A DNA stretch of 39,622 nt from Pseudomonas syringae (lineage in GTDB: Bacteria > Pseudomonadota > Gammaproteobacteria > Pseudomonadales > Pseudomonadaceae): NCBI RefSeq assembly GCF_021606685.1, contig NZ_WKCB01000054.1, forward strand, positions 1-39,622, read 5' to 3'. The notes under the pieces are model-generated. The model did no database searches. It saw only the letters and a program-made list of their open reading frames with translations, and was not told where the DNA came from. The translations under genes were made by a program, and so were the position numbers. Each line of letters begins with the position of its first letter. The stretch's first letter is position 1. This document shows, piece by piece, positions 26,425 to 34,947 of the stretch.

Positions 26425-27834
26425 ATGCGTTACATCAGCACCCGCGGCCAGGCACCGGCCCTGAATTTCGAAGACGTTCTGCTGGCAGGTCTTGCCACTG
26501 ACGGCGGCCTGTACGTGCCGGAAAACCTGCCACGCTTCACCCAGGAAGAAATCGCATCGTGGGCCGGCTTGCCGTACCACGAGCTGGCGTTCCGGGTAAT
26601 GCGCCCGTTCGTCACCGGCAGCATTCCGGATGCGGACTTCAAAAAGATTCTCGAAGAGACCTACGGCGTCTTTTCCCACAGCGCCATTGCACCGTTGCGC
26701 CAGCTGAACGGCAACGAGTGGGTGCTGGAGCTGTTCCACGGCCCGACCCTGGCGTTCAAGGACTTCGCCCTGCAACTGCTCGGTCGCCTGCTCGATTACG
26801 TGCTGGAGAAACGCGGCGAGCGCGTGGTGATCATCGGCGCTACCTCGGGTGATACCGGCTCGGCCGCCATCGAAGGCTGCAAGCACTGCGAAAACGTCGA
26901 CATCTTCATCCTGCACCCGCACAAGCGTGTGTCGGAGGTGCAGCGTCGCCAGATGACCACCATCTTTGGTGAGAACATCCACAATATCGCCATCGAAGGC
27001 AACTTCGATGACTGCCAGGAAATGGTCAAGAACAGCTTCGCCGACCAGAGCTTCCTGAAAGGCACGCGTTTGGTCGCAGTGAACTCGATCAACTGGGCGC
27101 GGATCATGGCCCAGATCGTCTACTACTTCCACGCGTCCCTGCAGTTGGGCGGCCCGGCGCGTTCGGTGTCGTTCTCGGTGCCGACCGGCAACTTCGGCGA
27201 CATCTTCGCCGGCTACCTGGCGCGCAACATGGGCTTGCCGATCAACCAGTTGATCGTCGCCACCAACCGCAACGACATCCTGCACCGCTTCATGAGCGGC
27301 AACCAGTACGTCAAGGAAACCCTGCACGCGACCCTGTCGCCGTCGATGGACATCATGGTGTCCTCGAACTTCGAGCGCCTGCTGTTCGACATGCACGGCC
27401 GTAACGGCGCGGCCCTGGCCGAGCTAATGAACAGCTTCAAACAAGGGGGCGGTTTCAGCGTCGAGCAAGAGCGTTGGACCGAGACCCGCAAGCTGTTCGA
27501 CTCCCTGGCAGTGGACGATGAACAGACCTGCGAAACCATCGCCGACGTCTACGCCCAGACCGGCGAGCTGCTGGACCCGCACACCGCCATCGGCGTGAAG
27601 GCTGCACGCGAATGCCGTCGCAGCCTGGATATCCCGATGGTGATCCTCGGCACCGCCCACCCGGTGAAATTCCCGGAAGCGGTAGAGAAGGCCGGCGTTG
27701 GCAAGGCGCTGGAGCTGCCGGAGCACTTGGCTGACCTGTTCGAACGCGAGGAGCGCTGCACGGTGTTGGCCAATGACCTCAAGGCTGTGCAGGCGTTTGT
27801 GAGCCAGCATGGCAACCGTGGTAAGCCGCTGTAA
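26425..27834 (+). CDS. thrC: Threonine synthase
   Basis: PLP enzyme of 469 residues turning O-phosphohomoserine into threonine. The PLP lysine is Lys112 in FHGPTLAFKDFALQ, and the phosphate-binding loop is in SGDTGSAAIEG and PTGNFGDIFAGY. The start MRYISTRGQAP is typical, with GAGGAGCC upstream. Followed by a strong terminator. Confidence 0.97.
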   Translation: MRYISTRGQAPALNFEDVLLAGLATDGGLYVPENLPRFTQEEIASWAGLPYHELAFRVMRPFVTGSIPDADFKKILEETYGVFSHSAIAPLRQLNGNEWVLELFHGPTLAFKDFALQLLGRLLDYVLEKRGERVVIIGATSGDTGSAAIEGCKHCENVDIFILHPHKRVSEVQRRQMTTIFGENIHNIAIEGNFDDCQEMVKNSFADQSFLKGTRLVAVNSINWARIMAQIVYYFHASLQLGGPARSVSFSVPTGNFGDIFAGYLARNMGLPINQLIVATNRNDILHRFMSGNQYVKETLHATLSPSMDIMVSSNFERLLFDMHGRNGAALAELMNSFKQGGGFSVEQERWTETRKLFDSLAVDDEQTCETIADVYAQTGELLDPHTAIGVKAARECRRSLDIPMVILGTAHPVKFPEAVEKAGVGKALELPEHLADLFEREERCTVLANDLKAVQAFVSQHGNRGKPL

Positions 27835-27850
27835 GGCGCACCACGTAGAA

Positions 27851-27890
27851 AAAAACGCCGCTTGCCCTTCCTTGGGTCAGCGGCGTTTTT
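27851..27890. terminator. Bidirectional intrinsic terminator
   Basis: AAAAACGCCGCT...AGCGGCGTTTTT is a 12-pair stem with T-runs on both strands, serving thrC and the convergent small gene. Confidence 0.92.
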
Positions 27891-27915
27891 CGTATCAGGC
27901 AGGCCGGGTCGAGCG

Positions 27916-28140
27916 TTACGAGAATAGTTTTTGTGCGACGACTATTACGGTGCCGACAGCGGCATAGAAGCCTGTCGCGATCGCCACCGGGTACCAGAAT
28001 ATCTCACAGGTTATCTTCAGGGATTCTTTGTTGAGTTTGTTTTGCTCTGCGTTCATACGTGCTATTTCAGCAAGAATACGGGATACCTCAGCGTTCATTC
28101 TGTCTGTCGCCTCGTGTGGTTCATTTTGCTCCGCCATCAT
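27916..28140 (-). CDS. Small coiled-coil protein with one C-terminal membrane helix
   Basis: Not recognised. From ATG 28140 it has 74 residues, with AAGGA five bases upstream, a good ribosome-binding site. Residues about 8-45 are charged and heptad-like (MNAEVSRILAEIARMNAEQNKLN, shown in part) and predicted coiled coil. Residues about 50-72 (WYPVAIATGFYAAVGTVIVV) are one hydrophobic helix, then a short KLFS tail. This would give a cytoplasmic coil anchored in the inner membrane. The region is richer in A and T than its neighbours, which hints at acquisition. It shares the thrC terminator convergently. It could be a phage-type or toxin-like small protein, but nothing proves that. Confidence 0.6.
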   Translation of the reverse strand: MMAEQNEPHEATDRMNAEVSRILAEIARMNAEQNKLNKESLKITCEIFWYPVAIATGFYAAVGTVIVVAQKLFS

Positions 28141-28437
28141 CTCTATCCTTCGCAATAAGGGCTTTCAACCTGCGCGTCTATCTGCGCCAGCATTCATCGA
28201 GTATAGGGTTCACCTTGGGTAGCAGCCCTCGGAAAACCCCAAAACAGTTACCTATTGCGTAAGCAGTTATGTGGGCCGTTTTTTCGTTGTCATGTTGCAA
28301 GCGCATGCTGGATACGTCATCCCCCGACGGCGCCATAAAGACGAAAAAACGAACTTTCCTACGTGACAACCAGTCACTTAGAACAGATGCAGCTCCCGTT
28401 GAAACGATTGTTCCCGAACTATTGAGTGGTGATCGAG
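28141..28437. other. 297-base AT-richer gap upstream of the DUF3509 gene
   Basis: No convincing gene. A 63-codon minus-strand frame at 28178-28369 has no ribosome-binding site or recognisable domain and was not called. The right part contains the possible AlgU promoter. Confidence 0.5.
28351..28378 (+). promoter_or_regulatory. Possible AlgU (sigma-22) promoter for the DUF3509 gene
   Basis: GAACTT (28351-28356), a 17-base spacer, then TCACT (28374-28378) is close to the AlgU/RpoE pattern GAACTT-N16/17-TCTnn. It ends 59 bases before the DUF3509 start codon. The -10 differs from consensus at one key base. Confidence 0.4.
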
Positions 28438-28722
28438 ATGGAAAGTATCAGCCTATTGCTCGAAGAAGCACTGAGCCCTTATCAGGTTACGCTGACCACC
28501 TCTGGTCTGCAGGACGAGTGCCTGGTGACTGTGAAGAACCCCGCCGGCGCTATCGTGGTCGAACGTGAAGTCGACCGCGCACAGTTGATGGATAAACGCG
28601 TGCTGGTAGATGTCGTCGACTGCCTGCTGCGTGACCTCAAAATCGCGGAAGGGCGCCTCGAACCGTCGGTCATCGCGGCCTTGCGCAATGCGGCCCAGAC
28701 CCGCAGCGCAGCCCTGGCATGA
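28438..28722 (+). CDS. DUF3509 domain protein
   Basis: Protein of 94 residues matching DUF3509, a small family I know mainly from Pseudomonas: MESISLLLEEALSPYQVTLT, NPAGAIVVEREV, then LVDVVDCLLRDLKIAEGR. No signal peptide or membrane helix is seen; function is unknown. ATG 28438 is chosen by alignment with the family's usual start; a GTG at 28426 in frame would add four residues. Confidence 0.82.
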   Translation: MESISLLLEEALSPYQVTLTTSGLQDECLVTVKNPAGAIVVEREVDRAQLMDKRVLVDVVDCLLRDLKIAEGRLEPSVIAALRNAAQTRSAALA

Positions 28723-28742
28723 AGAATTGTTTATACGCGGAA

Positions 28743-28880
28743 ACTTCCTACGGCATGCCCGGTCAGATTCCGTAACAGCAAGAGCAAACATTGTGCTCCG
28801 GTGTTTGTGCCTTGTTGTACTGGTCTTTGTAGGCCACGTTTAACCCCGAAGTGTCTCCCCACTCTTCGGGGTTTCTTTTT
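28743..28880 (+). ncRNA. Candidate small RNA with three hairpins
   Basis: No reading frame is plausible here, but the sequence folds well. Hairpin 1 (28772-28820) pairs GTA and CAGCAAG with CTTGTTG and TAC, then CAAACA with TGTTTG. Hairpin 2 (28821-28836) pairs TGGTC with GGCCA. Hairpin 3 (28842-28873) is AACCCCGAAG/CTTCGGGGTT followed by TCTTTTT, an intrinsic terminator. TTATAC at 28731-28736 may be a -10, putting the 5' end near 28743, but this is weak. Size and shape would suit the Pseudomonas P16/RgsA RNA, though I cannot confirm that family from memory. It could instead be a 3'-UTR RNA cut from the DUF3509 message. Confidence 0.6.
28842..28880 (+). terminator. Intrinsic terminator of DUF3509/sRNA
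   Basis: Ten-pair stem AACCCCGAAG/CTTCGGGGTT with a 12-base loop and a T-rich tail (TCTTTTT). Confidence 0.9.
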
Positions 28881-28892
28881 GCCTGCGATTTG

Positions 28893-29777
28893 TCACGGTT
28901 CCGGCGAGTCCTGGAAAAACCGCGGGTTATCCCGCAGGTAATGCGCGCGCATGATCGGGTCCAGCCACGAAGCGTAGGATTGCTGCACCTGCTCCTGTGG
29001 GATATCGCGCAATACCTGGTTGATCCGTTCGATGGCCTGGCGCCCCTGGGGCGTATCCGCGCAGCCGATATGCGTATGCTGGTAAGGCGCCGAGCCTTTG
29101 ATGGGGTAGAAGCTCAAGTCTTCGGCGGCAATGCCTTGTTGCAACGCGTGATAACGGATTTCCGGCCAATACCCCAACACCGCCTCCAGCCGAGCGAGAC
29201 GCTGCATCTGTAGCAGGCTGCCGAGGGCATCGTTACCGTAATGCAGGGCCAGCGAGTGTGCATCCGCGTGCTTGAGCTGTGCATCGATGACAGGCCCATA
29301 GCTGCGCTCGGCGGTCACCCCTATTCTTGCCTTATGGGCCTCCAGAAATGCCTGCAAATCAAACTGGCCGTCGACGATAAACGGCGCCACGTCTGCCTGT
29401 TGGCTGCGTCGGATCGTGATGCCATTGCTGGCGACCACAAAGGCCTGGTCGGAAAACACCATGTACCTGGCCCGCTCTGCCGTCCACAGCAATGAAGGAT
29501 CACAGGTGAGCCTGGGCTCGCGGAGCATCTGCATACCGCGCGCGCGATTGACGTGCAGCACCTGATGCCGGTACTCCGGCAAGCGTTCGATGAGTATCGG
29601 CAACAGTTGGTCGAGCGCACCCTGGCCTTTCTTGGGGCCTTCGAAAATAGTCAGCGGCGGCAAGTCGCGCAGCAGCCAGGTCAGGGTCTCCTCGGCATTT
29701 GCCGACAGGGGCCAGGCGCCGATCGTCGCGGCGGCGAAACTCAGTTGAATAAGCCAGCGCTTGCACCGAGGGGCCAT
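28893..29777 (-). CDS. Periplasmic solute-binding-like protein (TIGR02285 type)
   Basis: Protein of 294 residues with a signal peptide (about 1-28, cut after ANA). The mature part resembles family 3 solute-binding proteins, early (LTWLLRDLPPLTIFEG...GQGALDQLL) and late (IGVTAERSYGPVIDAQL), and fits the TIGR02285 group. No ABC permease or ATPase is nearby, so it may be an orphan binder. Its ATG overlaps the stop of the CoA-transferase gene by one base (TGATG), so the two are translated together although their functions have no evident link. Confidence 0.75.
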   Translation of the reverse strand: MAPRCKRWLIQLSFAAATIGAWPLSANAEETLTWLLRDLPPLTIFEGPKKGQGALDQLLPILIERLPEYRHQVLHVNRARGMQMLREPRLTCDPSLLWTAERARYMVFSDQAFVVASNGITIRRSQQADVAPFIVDGQFDLQAFLEAHKARIGVTAERSYGPVIDAQLKHADAHSLALHYGNDALGSLLQMQRLARLEAVLGYWPEIRYHALQQGIAAEDLSFYPIKGSAPYQHTHIGCADTPQGRQAIERINQVLRDIPQEQVQQSYASWLDPIMRAHYLRDNPRFFQDSPEP

Positions 29778-30976
29778 CAGATCGCGCCTTCCTCACGCAA
29801 GCGCACGAGGTCGGCTGTGTCGTAGCCCAGTTCACCCAGCACCACGCAGTTGTGCTCCCCCAACTGCGGCCCCACCCATTCGCAGCTGCCCGGCGTGTCC
29901 GACAGCTTGGGCACGATGCCCGGCATCTTGAAGTCCTTGCCGCCGGGCAGTTGGGCCTGGAGAAACATTTCGCGCGCGAGGAATTGCGGATCGCCCAGCA
30001 TGTCTTGGGCACTGTAGATGCGGCTGGCAGGCACCTCGGCCTTGTTGAGCTGCTCGACAACCTGTTCCAGCGGCAGCGAATTGACCCAGCGGTCGATCAC
30101 CCCGTACAGCTCATCACGGCGCTCATCGCGCCCGTCATTGCTGGCCAGCTGTGGATCGTTGGCCAGGTCCTCACGGCCAATGGCCGACATGAAGCGCTTG
30201 AAGATCGCATCCCCGTTGGCGCCGATCTGCACATGCTTGCCGTCCGCGCTGGTGTGGATCGACGACGGCGTAATGCCAAGCATGATATTGCCGGTGCGTT
30301 CGCGGATGAAGCCGAACACATCAAACTCGGGGATCATGCTTTCCATCATGGCGAAGATGGCTTCATACAGCGCCACGTCGACCACTTGGCCGAGGCCACC
30401 GTTGACCTCGCGGTGCCGCAGCGCCATCAGCGCGCCGATCACCGCCCACAACGCGGCGATGGAGTCGCCGATAGAAATCCCGGTGCGCACTGGCGGGCGG
30501 TCTTCAAAACCGGTGATGTAGCGCAGGCCGCCCATGGACTCGCCCACCGCGCCAAACCCGGGCTGGTCCTTCATCGGCCCGGTCTGGCCAAAGCCCGAGA
30601 GGCGCACCATCACCAGCTTGGGGTTGAGCGCATGCAACACGTCCCAGCCAAGGCCGAGTTTTTCCAGCACGCCGGGGCGGAAGTTTTCGATCAGGATGTC
30701 GGCGTCCGCCAGCAACTGCTTGAGGATCGCCAAGCCGTCCGGGTGCTTGAGGTTCAGGGTCAGCGACTTTTTGTTGCGTGCCTGCACAAACCACCATAGC
30801 GATGTGCCTTCGTACAGCTTGCGCCATTTGCGCAGCGGATCGCCGCCGTCCGGCGATTCCACCTTGATCACCTCGGCACCGAATTCGGCGCAGATGCGAG
30901 AGGCGAACGGGCCAGCGATCAGGGTGCCGAGTTCGATGACTTTCAGGCCGGCAAGCGGTTTGGCATTAAACGACAT
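29777..30976 (-). CDS. CaiB/BaiF family CoA-transferase
   Basis: Cytosolic class III CoA-transferase of 399 residues, normal length. It starts with LAGLKVIELGTLIAGPFASR and has WWFVQARNKKSLTLNL and LIENFRPGVLEKLGLG. The catalytic aspartate is expected at Asp171 in GISIGDSIAALWA. It moves CoA between organic acids; substrates cannot be assigned, and glutarate, succinate or formyl/oxalate types are all possible. First gene of a two-gene operon with the binding-protein-like gene. Confidence 0.9.
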   Translation of the reverse strand: MSFNAKPLAGLKVIELGTLIAGPFASRICAEFGAEVIKVESPDGGDPLRKWRKLYEGTSLWWFVQARNKKSLTLNLKHPDGLAILKQLLADADILIENFRPGVLEKLGLGWDVLHALNPKLVMVRLSGFGQTGPMKDQPGFGAVGESMGGLRYITGFEDRPPVRTGISIGDSIAALWAVIGALMALRHREVNGGLGQVVDVALYEAIFAMMESMIPEFDVFGFIRERTGNIMLGITPSSIHTSADGKHVQIGANGDAIFKRFMSAIGREDLANDPQLASNDGRDERRDELYGVIDRWVNSLPLEQVVEQLNKAEVPASRIYSAQDMLGDPQFLAREMFLQAQLPGGKDFKMPGIVPKLSDTPGSCEWVGPQLGEHNCVVLGELGYDTADLVRLREEGAI

Positions 30977-31110
30977 GAGGATCCTTGTCTGCGCAGGGCG
31001 ATGGTGTGATGCCTTTTAACATAGGCGAGTGCCGCTGGCATCGCAGGATTCGTTGAATGACCCGCCATCGGTTAGACTGGCCGCCTTTCCCTGTCTCTAG
31101 AAGCCCGTTC

Positions 31111-31653
31111 ATGGCCCAGCCGTCCACGACCTACAAATTCGAACTCAACCTCACCGACCTCGATCGCTCGGTGTACGAGAGCGTCAAACAGACCATCGCC
31201 CGCCACCCATCGGAAACCGAAGAGCGCATGACCGTGCGTCTGCTGGCCTACGCCCTCTGGTACAACGAGCAGTTGGCGTTCGGTCGCGGCCTGTCAGATG
31301 TAGACGAACCAGCCCTGTGGGAAAAAAGCCTGGATGATCGGGTTTTGCATTGGATCGAAGTCGGCCAGCCCGACGCCGATCGCCTGACCTGGTGCTCGCG
31401 CCGTACCGAACGCACCAGCCTGCTGGCCTATGGCAGCTTGCGTGTGTGGGAGGGCAAAGTGGTGCCGGTGGCCAATAACCTGAAAAACGTACACATCGCT
31501 GCCGTGCCGCAGGAAGTCCTCGAAACCCTGGCCAAAGACATGCCGCGTGTTATCAAGTGGGACGTGATGATCAGCGAAGGCACGATTTTCGTGACCGACG
31601 ATCGCGGCCAGCATGAAGTACAGCTGCAATGGCTGGTCGGCGAACGCGGCTGA
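31111..31653 (+). CDS. yaeQ: YaeQ family protein
   Basis: Protein of 180 residues, the family length, starting MAQPSTTYKFELNLTDLDR. Conserved stretches are RHPSETEERMTVRLLAYALW, a PD-(D/E)XK-nuclease-like core, and RTERTSLLAYGSLRVWE. E. coli YaeQ was once linked to suppression of rfaH; the molecular role is unknown. ATG 31111 is chosen; an upstream frame to 31057 lacks family sequence. Confidence 0.92.
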   Translation: MAQPSTTYKFELNLTDLDRSVYESVKQTIARHPSETEERMTVRLLAYALWYNEQLAFGRGLSDVDEPALWEKSLDDRVLHWIEVGQPDADRLTWCSRRTERTSLLAYGSLRVWEGKVVPVANNLKNVHIAAVPQEVLETLAKDMPRVIKWDVMISEGTIFVTDDRGQHEVQLQWLVGERG

Positions 31654-31654
31654 A

Positions 31655-31748
31655 AATGTGGGAGGGGGCTTGCTCCCGATAGCGGTATTCCAGGTTAAGT
31701 TGCAGTGACTGAATCAGCGCAATCGGGGGCAAGCCCCCTCCCACATTT
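31655..31748. repeat. REPIN
   Basis: Arms AATGTGGGAGGGGGCTTGC and GCAAGCCCCCTCCCACATT with TCCCGAT / ATCGGGG next to them, around a spacer of about 40 bases. It lies two bases after yaeQ and 65 before recJ. Confidence 0.88.
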
Positions 31749-31812
31749 GATCTTTATCGTTTTCAACCTGTTTGTTTAACCGTTGTATCAGAAGAGAAGT
31801 GCCCGTCACCCC

Positions 31813-33522
31813 ATGCGTATCGATCCTCGCCCGTTGCCCGCTGTCCTGCCGTTTCTCGGTGAATTGCCGCCGTTGTTGACCCGTCTTTATGCTGCGCGCG
31901 GGGTGCAGTCCGAGGCCGAGCTGGACAAGAGCCTGGCGCGCTTGATTCCCTACCAGCAGCTCAAGGGCATCGACGCAGCGGTGGACCTGCTGGTGACCGC
32001 ACTGGAGCAGCGTCAGCGCATCCTGATCGTCGGCGACTTCGACGCCGATGGCGCCACCGCGAGCACCGTGGGCACCTTGGGCCTGCGTTTGCTCGGGGCG
32101 GCTCATGTCGACTACCTGGTGCCCAATCGTTTCGAATACGGCTACGGCCTGACCCCGGAAATCGTCGCGGTGGCACTGCAGCGTGAGCCGCAGTTGCTGA
32201 TCACCGTGGATAACGGCATTTCCAGCGTCGAAGGCGTGGCGGCGGCAAAGGCGGCGGGCTTGCAGGTGCTGGTCACCGACCACCACTTGCCGGGGGATGA
32301 ATTGCCGGCGGCGGATGCCATCGTCAACCCGAACCAGCCCGGCTGCGAGTTCCCGAGCAAGGCGCTGGCCGGCGTGGGCGTGATCTTTTACGTATTGATG
32401 GCCTTGCGCGCGCGTTTGCGCAGCCTGGGCTGGTACGACAACACGCCCCAACCGAACATCGGCGAGTTGCTCGACCTGGTCGCCCTGGGCAGCGTCGCCG
32501 ACGTGGTGCCCCTGGACGCCAACAACCGCATCCTCGTGCACCAGGGCCTCGAACGCATCCGTGCGGGTCGGGCGCGGCCAGGGATCAAGGCGATCCTTGA
32601 AGTGGCCAAGCGCGATGCCGCACGCATCACCTCCACCGACCTGGGCTTTATCCTCGGGCCTCGCCTGAACGCCGCCGGGCGCCTGGACGACATGAGCCTG
32701 GGCATCGAATGCCTGCTCACCACCGACATTGGCGCAGCACGGGAAATGGCTGCGCAACTGGACGGCATGAACCAGGACCGCAAATCCATCGAACAAGGCA
32801 TGCAGCGCGAGGCCCTGGCCCAGCTCAAGGACTTGCCGGTGGAGTCGATGCCTTACGGTTTGTGCCTGTTCGACCCTGAATGGCACCAAGGTGTGATCGG
32901 CATTCTGGCCTCGCGCATGAAAGAGCGCTATTTCCGCCCGACCATCGCCTTCGCCGATGCCGGTGATGGGCTGCTCAAGGGCTCCGGGCGCTCTGTGCAG
33001 GGTTTTCACATCCGTGATGCGCTGGCAGTGGTCGCCAGCCAGCATCCCAACCTGATCGCCAAGTACGGCGGCCATGCCATGGCGGCGGGTCTGACCTTGC
33101 CCGAGGAAAACTTCCCTCTGTTTGCCGAAGCCTTTGATGCCGAAGTACGTCGGCAACTGCGCGAAGAAGACCTGACCGGGCGCCTGTTGTCCGATGGCAC
33201 CCTGGCGGTGGAAGAGTTTCACCTGGAACTGGCGCGCGCATTGCGGCATGCCGGCCCCTGGGGGCAGCATTTTCCCGAGCCGTTGTTTCACGGTGTGTTC
33301 CAACTGGTAGAGCAGCGGGTTGTGGGGGAGCGGCACCTCAAAGTGGTGCTCAAGAGCGAGTGCGGGTCAGTGAAGCTCGATGGCATTGCGTTTGGCGTGG
33401 ACCGTGAGGTCTGGCCGAACCCGACGGTGCGTTGGGTGGAGTTGGCCTACAAGCTCGATGTGAACGAGTTTCGCGGCAATGAAACCGTGCAGTTGATGAT
33501 TGCGCACATCGAGCCGCGTTAG
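31813..33522 (+). CDS. recJ: Single-strand-specific 5'-3' exonuclease RecJ
   Basis: Protein of 569 residues acting in recombination, mismatch and base-excision repair. The DHH-family metal motifs are VGDFDADGATAS (Asp75, Asp77, Asp79), TVDNGISS, VTDHHLPG (Asp156-His-His158) and NAAGRLDD; the DHHA1 domain has GKGSGRSVQGFHIRDAL-like GLLKGSGRSVQGFHIRD, and an OB fold ends the chain. ATG 31813 is used; the upstream TTG at 31783 is unlikely. Confidence 0.96.
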   Translation: MRIDPRPLPAVLPFLGELPPLLTRLYAARGVQSEAELDKSLARLIPYQQLKGIDAAVDLLVTALEQRQRILIVGDFDADGATASTVGTLGLRLLGAAHVDYLVPNRFEYGYGLTPEIVAVALQREPQLLITVDNGISSVEGVAAAKAAGLQVLVTDHHLPGDELPAADAIVNPNQPGCEFPSKALAGVGVIFYVLMALRARLRSLGWYDNTPQPNIGELLDLVALGSVADVVPLDANNRILVHQGLERIRAGRARPGIKAILEVAKRDAARITSTDLGFILGPRLNAAGRLDDMSLGIECLLTTDIGAAREMAAQLDGMNQDRKSIEQGMQREALAQLKDLPVESMPYGLCLFDPEWHQGVIGILASRMKERYFRPTIAFADAGDGLLKGSGRSVQGFHIRDALAVVASQHPNLIAKYGGHAMAAGLTLPEENFPLFAEAFDAEVRRQLREEDLTGRLLSDGTLAVEEFHLELARALRHAGPWGQHFPEPLFHGVFQLVEQRVVGERHLKVVLKSECGSVKLDGIAFGVDREVWPNPTVRWVELAYKLDVNEFRGNETVQLMIAHIEPR

Positions 33523-33546
33523 ATATTACTGACAATACAAAACAAA

Positions 33547-33638
33547 GGTGGGAGGGGGCTTGCTCCCGATGGCGGTGTTTCAGTCAGCTTATCTGTAGCT
33601 GACCCACCGTCATCGGGAGCAAGCCCCCTCCCACATTT
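33547..33638. repeat. REPIN
   Basis: Arms GGTGGGAGGGGGCTTGCTCC and GGGAGCAAGCCCCCTCCCAC with CGAT / ATCG extensions in inverted orientation. It lies between the convergent ends of recJ and the virJ-type gene. Confidence 0.88.
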
Positions 33639-33660
33639 TTTATCTGCTTACAGCTTGAAG

Positions 33661-34947
33661 TTACTCAGCCTTGTCCTTGGCCTGGTGCTTCACAATGATG
33701 TCCACCAAACGCTGCGCCAGCGCCGGGTAGTTCTCATCGAAGTGATGCCCGCCCGGCAGCTTCAGCGCTTCGCCCACGGCGGTCTTGTCGGTGCAGCCGC
33801 TTTCGTCGACTTCCTCGGCCCCGTAGATGCATACCACTTTGTCAGCCGGCAGCTTGGCCATTTCCGGGCCGGTGGCGGCTTCTTTACCGGCGTTGCCCAG
33901 CCAGCCTTCCACTTCGATCTCAAAGCTGCCGGTGCGCGCAAACGCCAGCAGGATGATCGCGTCTACGCGTTGCTGTTCGTTTTCCGGCAAGCGGTTGTAG
34001 ATGGCCGGCAACACGTCAGCACCGAACGAGTAACCGGTCAGCACGAAGCGCTTGGTGCCCCATTTCTGACGGTAGTGCTGCATCAGTTCGGTAAGGTCTT
34101 TGGCGCTTTGCTCGGGCGTCTTGTGCTGCCAGTAGTAGCGCAGGGTGTCGATGCCGACCACCGGGTAGCCGATCTTGGCCATTTCGCCGGCCACGTCGCG
34201 GTCCAGGTCACGCCAGCCGCCATCGCCGGAGAGGAATAGCGTCACGGTGTCCTTGGCCTGGCCAGCCGGTACTTCGACCACGGGAATCGCCAGGCCGCCG
34301 TTGTCCGAACCCACCAGCTGCTTGCGCAGTTCGTTGTTCAGCACTTGCGGGTAGTGAATGTCGTAGTCGCTGATGCTGGTGGTGGCGCGCGGCGTGTCGC
34401 GTACGAAACTGGCGCTTTCATCGTCAGGGTTGTCGTTCCAGGCGACCAGCCAGTTGCCGTGTGCAGAGGTTTTGGGCAGGGGGTCTTTGCAGCCTTCCTG
34501 GACCAGGGCGAAGCCGACGGAGATGGCATTGGCCTTGTCGTCGTTCTGCGCGGCCAGCCAGCGCCAGGCGAGCGATGCGCCAGGGCCGATGCCGCTGACC
34601 AGGGTGGCCGGGCCCTTGAGCTGGCCAAGGGCGTCCTGCAGCGCTTGTTCCTGCAGCTTGCAGTCGTCCTTGGGCAAGATCACCTGAACGATCTGCGCCT
34701 TGCCGCCCTGGCTCAGGGCAATCAGTTGGCTGTCGGTCAGGGTTTCATCCGCCATCACGGCTACAGCCACACGAGCTTTGGGCGTGCCGTTCGGGGTCAC
34801 GCGGGTCATCACCGAACCGTCGGCCTGGGGCAACTGCTCCAGGGTCGGTTGCGGGGCAGGGCGGTTCCAGTACCAAAAGCCACCCGCCGCGATCAGCGCG
34901 AGCAGCACTACTAAGGCCAATACATACCGCCAGGAGCGTCGAATCAT
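33661..34947 (-). CDS. AcvB/VirJ-type periplasmic hydrolase
   Basis: Protein of 428 residues. Residues 8-28 are one membrane or signal-anchor helix, so the rest is periplasmic. A VirJ-like alpha/beta-hydrolase domain occupies about 230-425, with the nucleophile Ser307 in LTGYSFGADVLPA and a candidate His401/402 (PGGHHFDENYP). The N-terminal half (about 60-215) looks like a degenerate copy (SGIGPGASLAWRW). AcvB of Agrobacterium hydrolyses lysyl-phosphatidylglycerol, and P. aeruginosa PA0919 hydrolyses alanyl-phosphatidylglycerol (known); the position here, ATG overlapping the mprF stop by one base (TGATG), supports the same job. Confidence 0.88.
   Translation of the reverse strand: MIRRSWRYVLALVVLLALIAAGGFWYWNRPAPQPTLEQLPQADGSVMTRVTPNGTPKARVAVAVMADETLTDSQLIALSQGGKAQIVQVILPKDDCKLQEQALQDALGQLKGPATLVSGIGPGASLAWRWLAAQNDDKANAISVGFALVQEGCKDPLPKTSAHGNWLVAWNDNPDDESASFVRDTPRATTSISDYDIHYPQVLNNELRKQLVGSDNGGLAIPVVEVPAGQAKDTVTLFLSGDGGWRDLDRDVAGEMAKIGYPVVGIDTLRYYWQHKTPEQSAKDLTELMQHYRQKWGTKRFVLTGYSFGADVLPAIYNRLPENEQQRVDAIILLAFARTGSFEIEVEGWLGNAGKEAATGPEMAKLPADKVVCIYGAEEVDESGCTDKTAVGEALKLPGGHHFDENYPALAQRLVDIIVKHQAKDKAE

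Noticed and set aside
28178..28369. 63-codon minus-strand frame
   Set aside because: No ribosome-binding site, no domain, and it overlaps the probable DUF3509 promoter.
31714..33336. 540-codon open frame opposite recJ
   Set aside because: Mirror frame of recJ, starting in the REPIN, with no recognisable domain.
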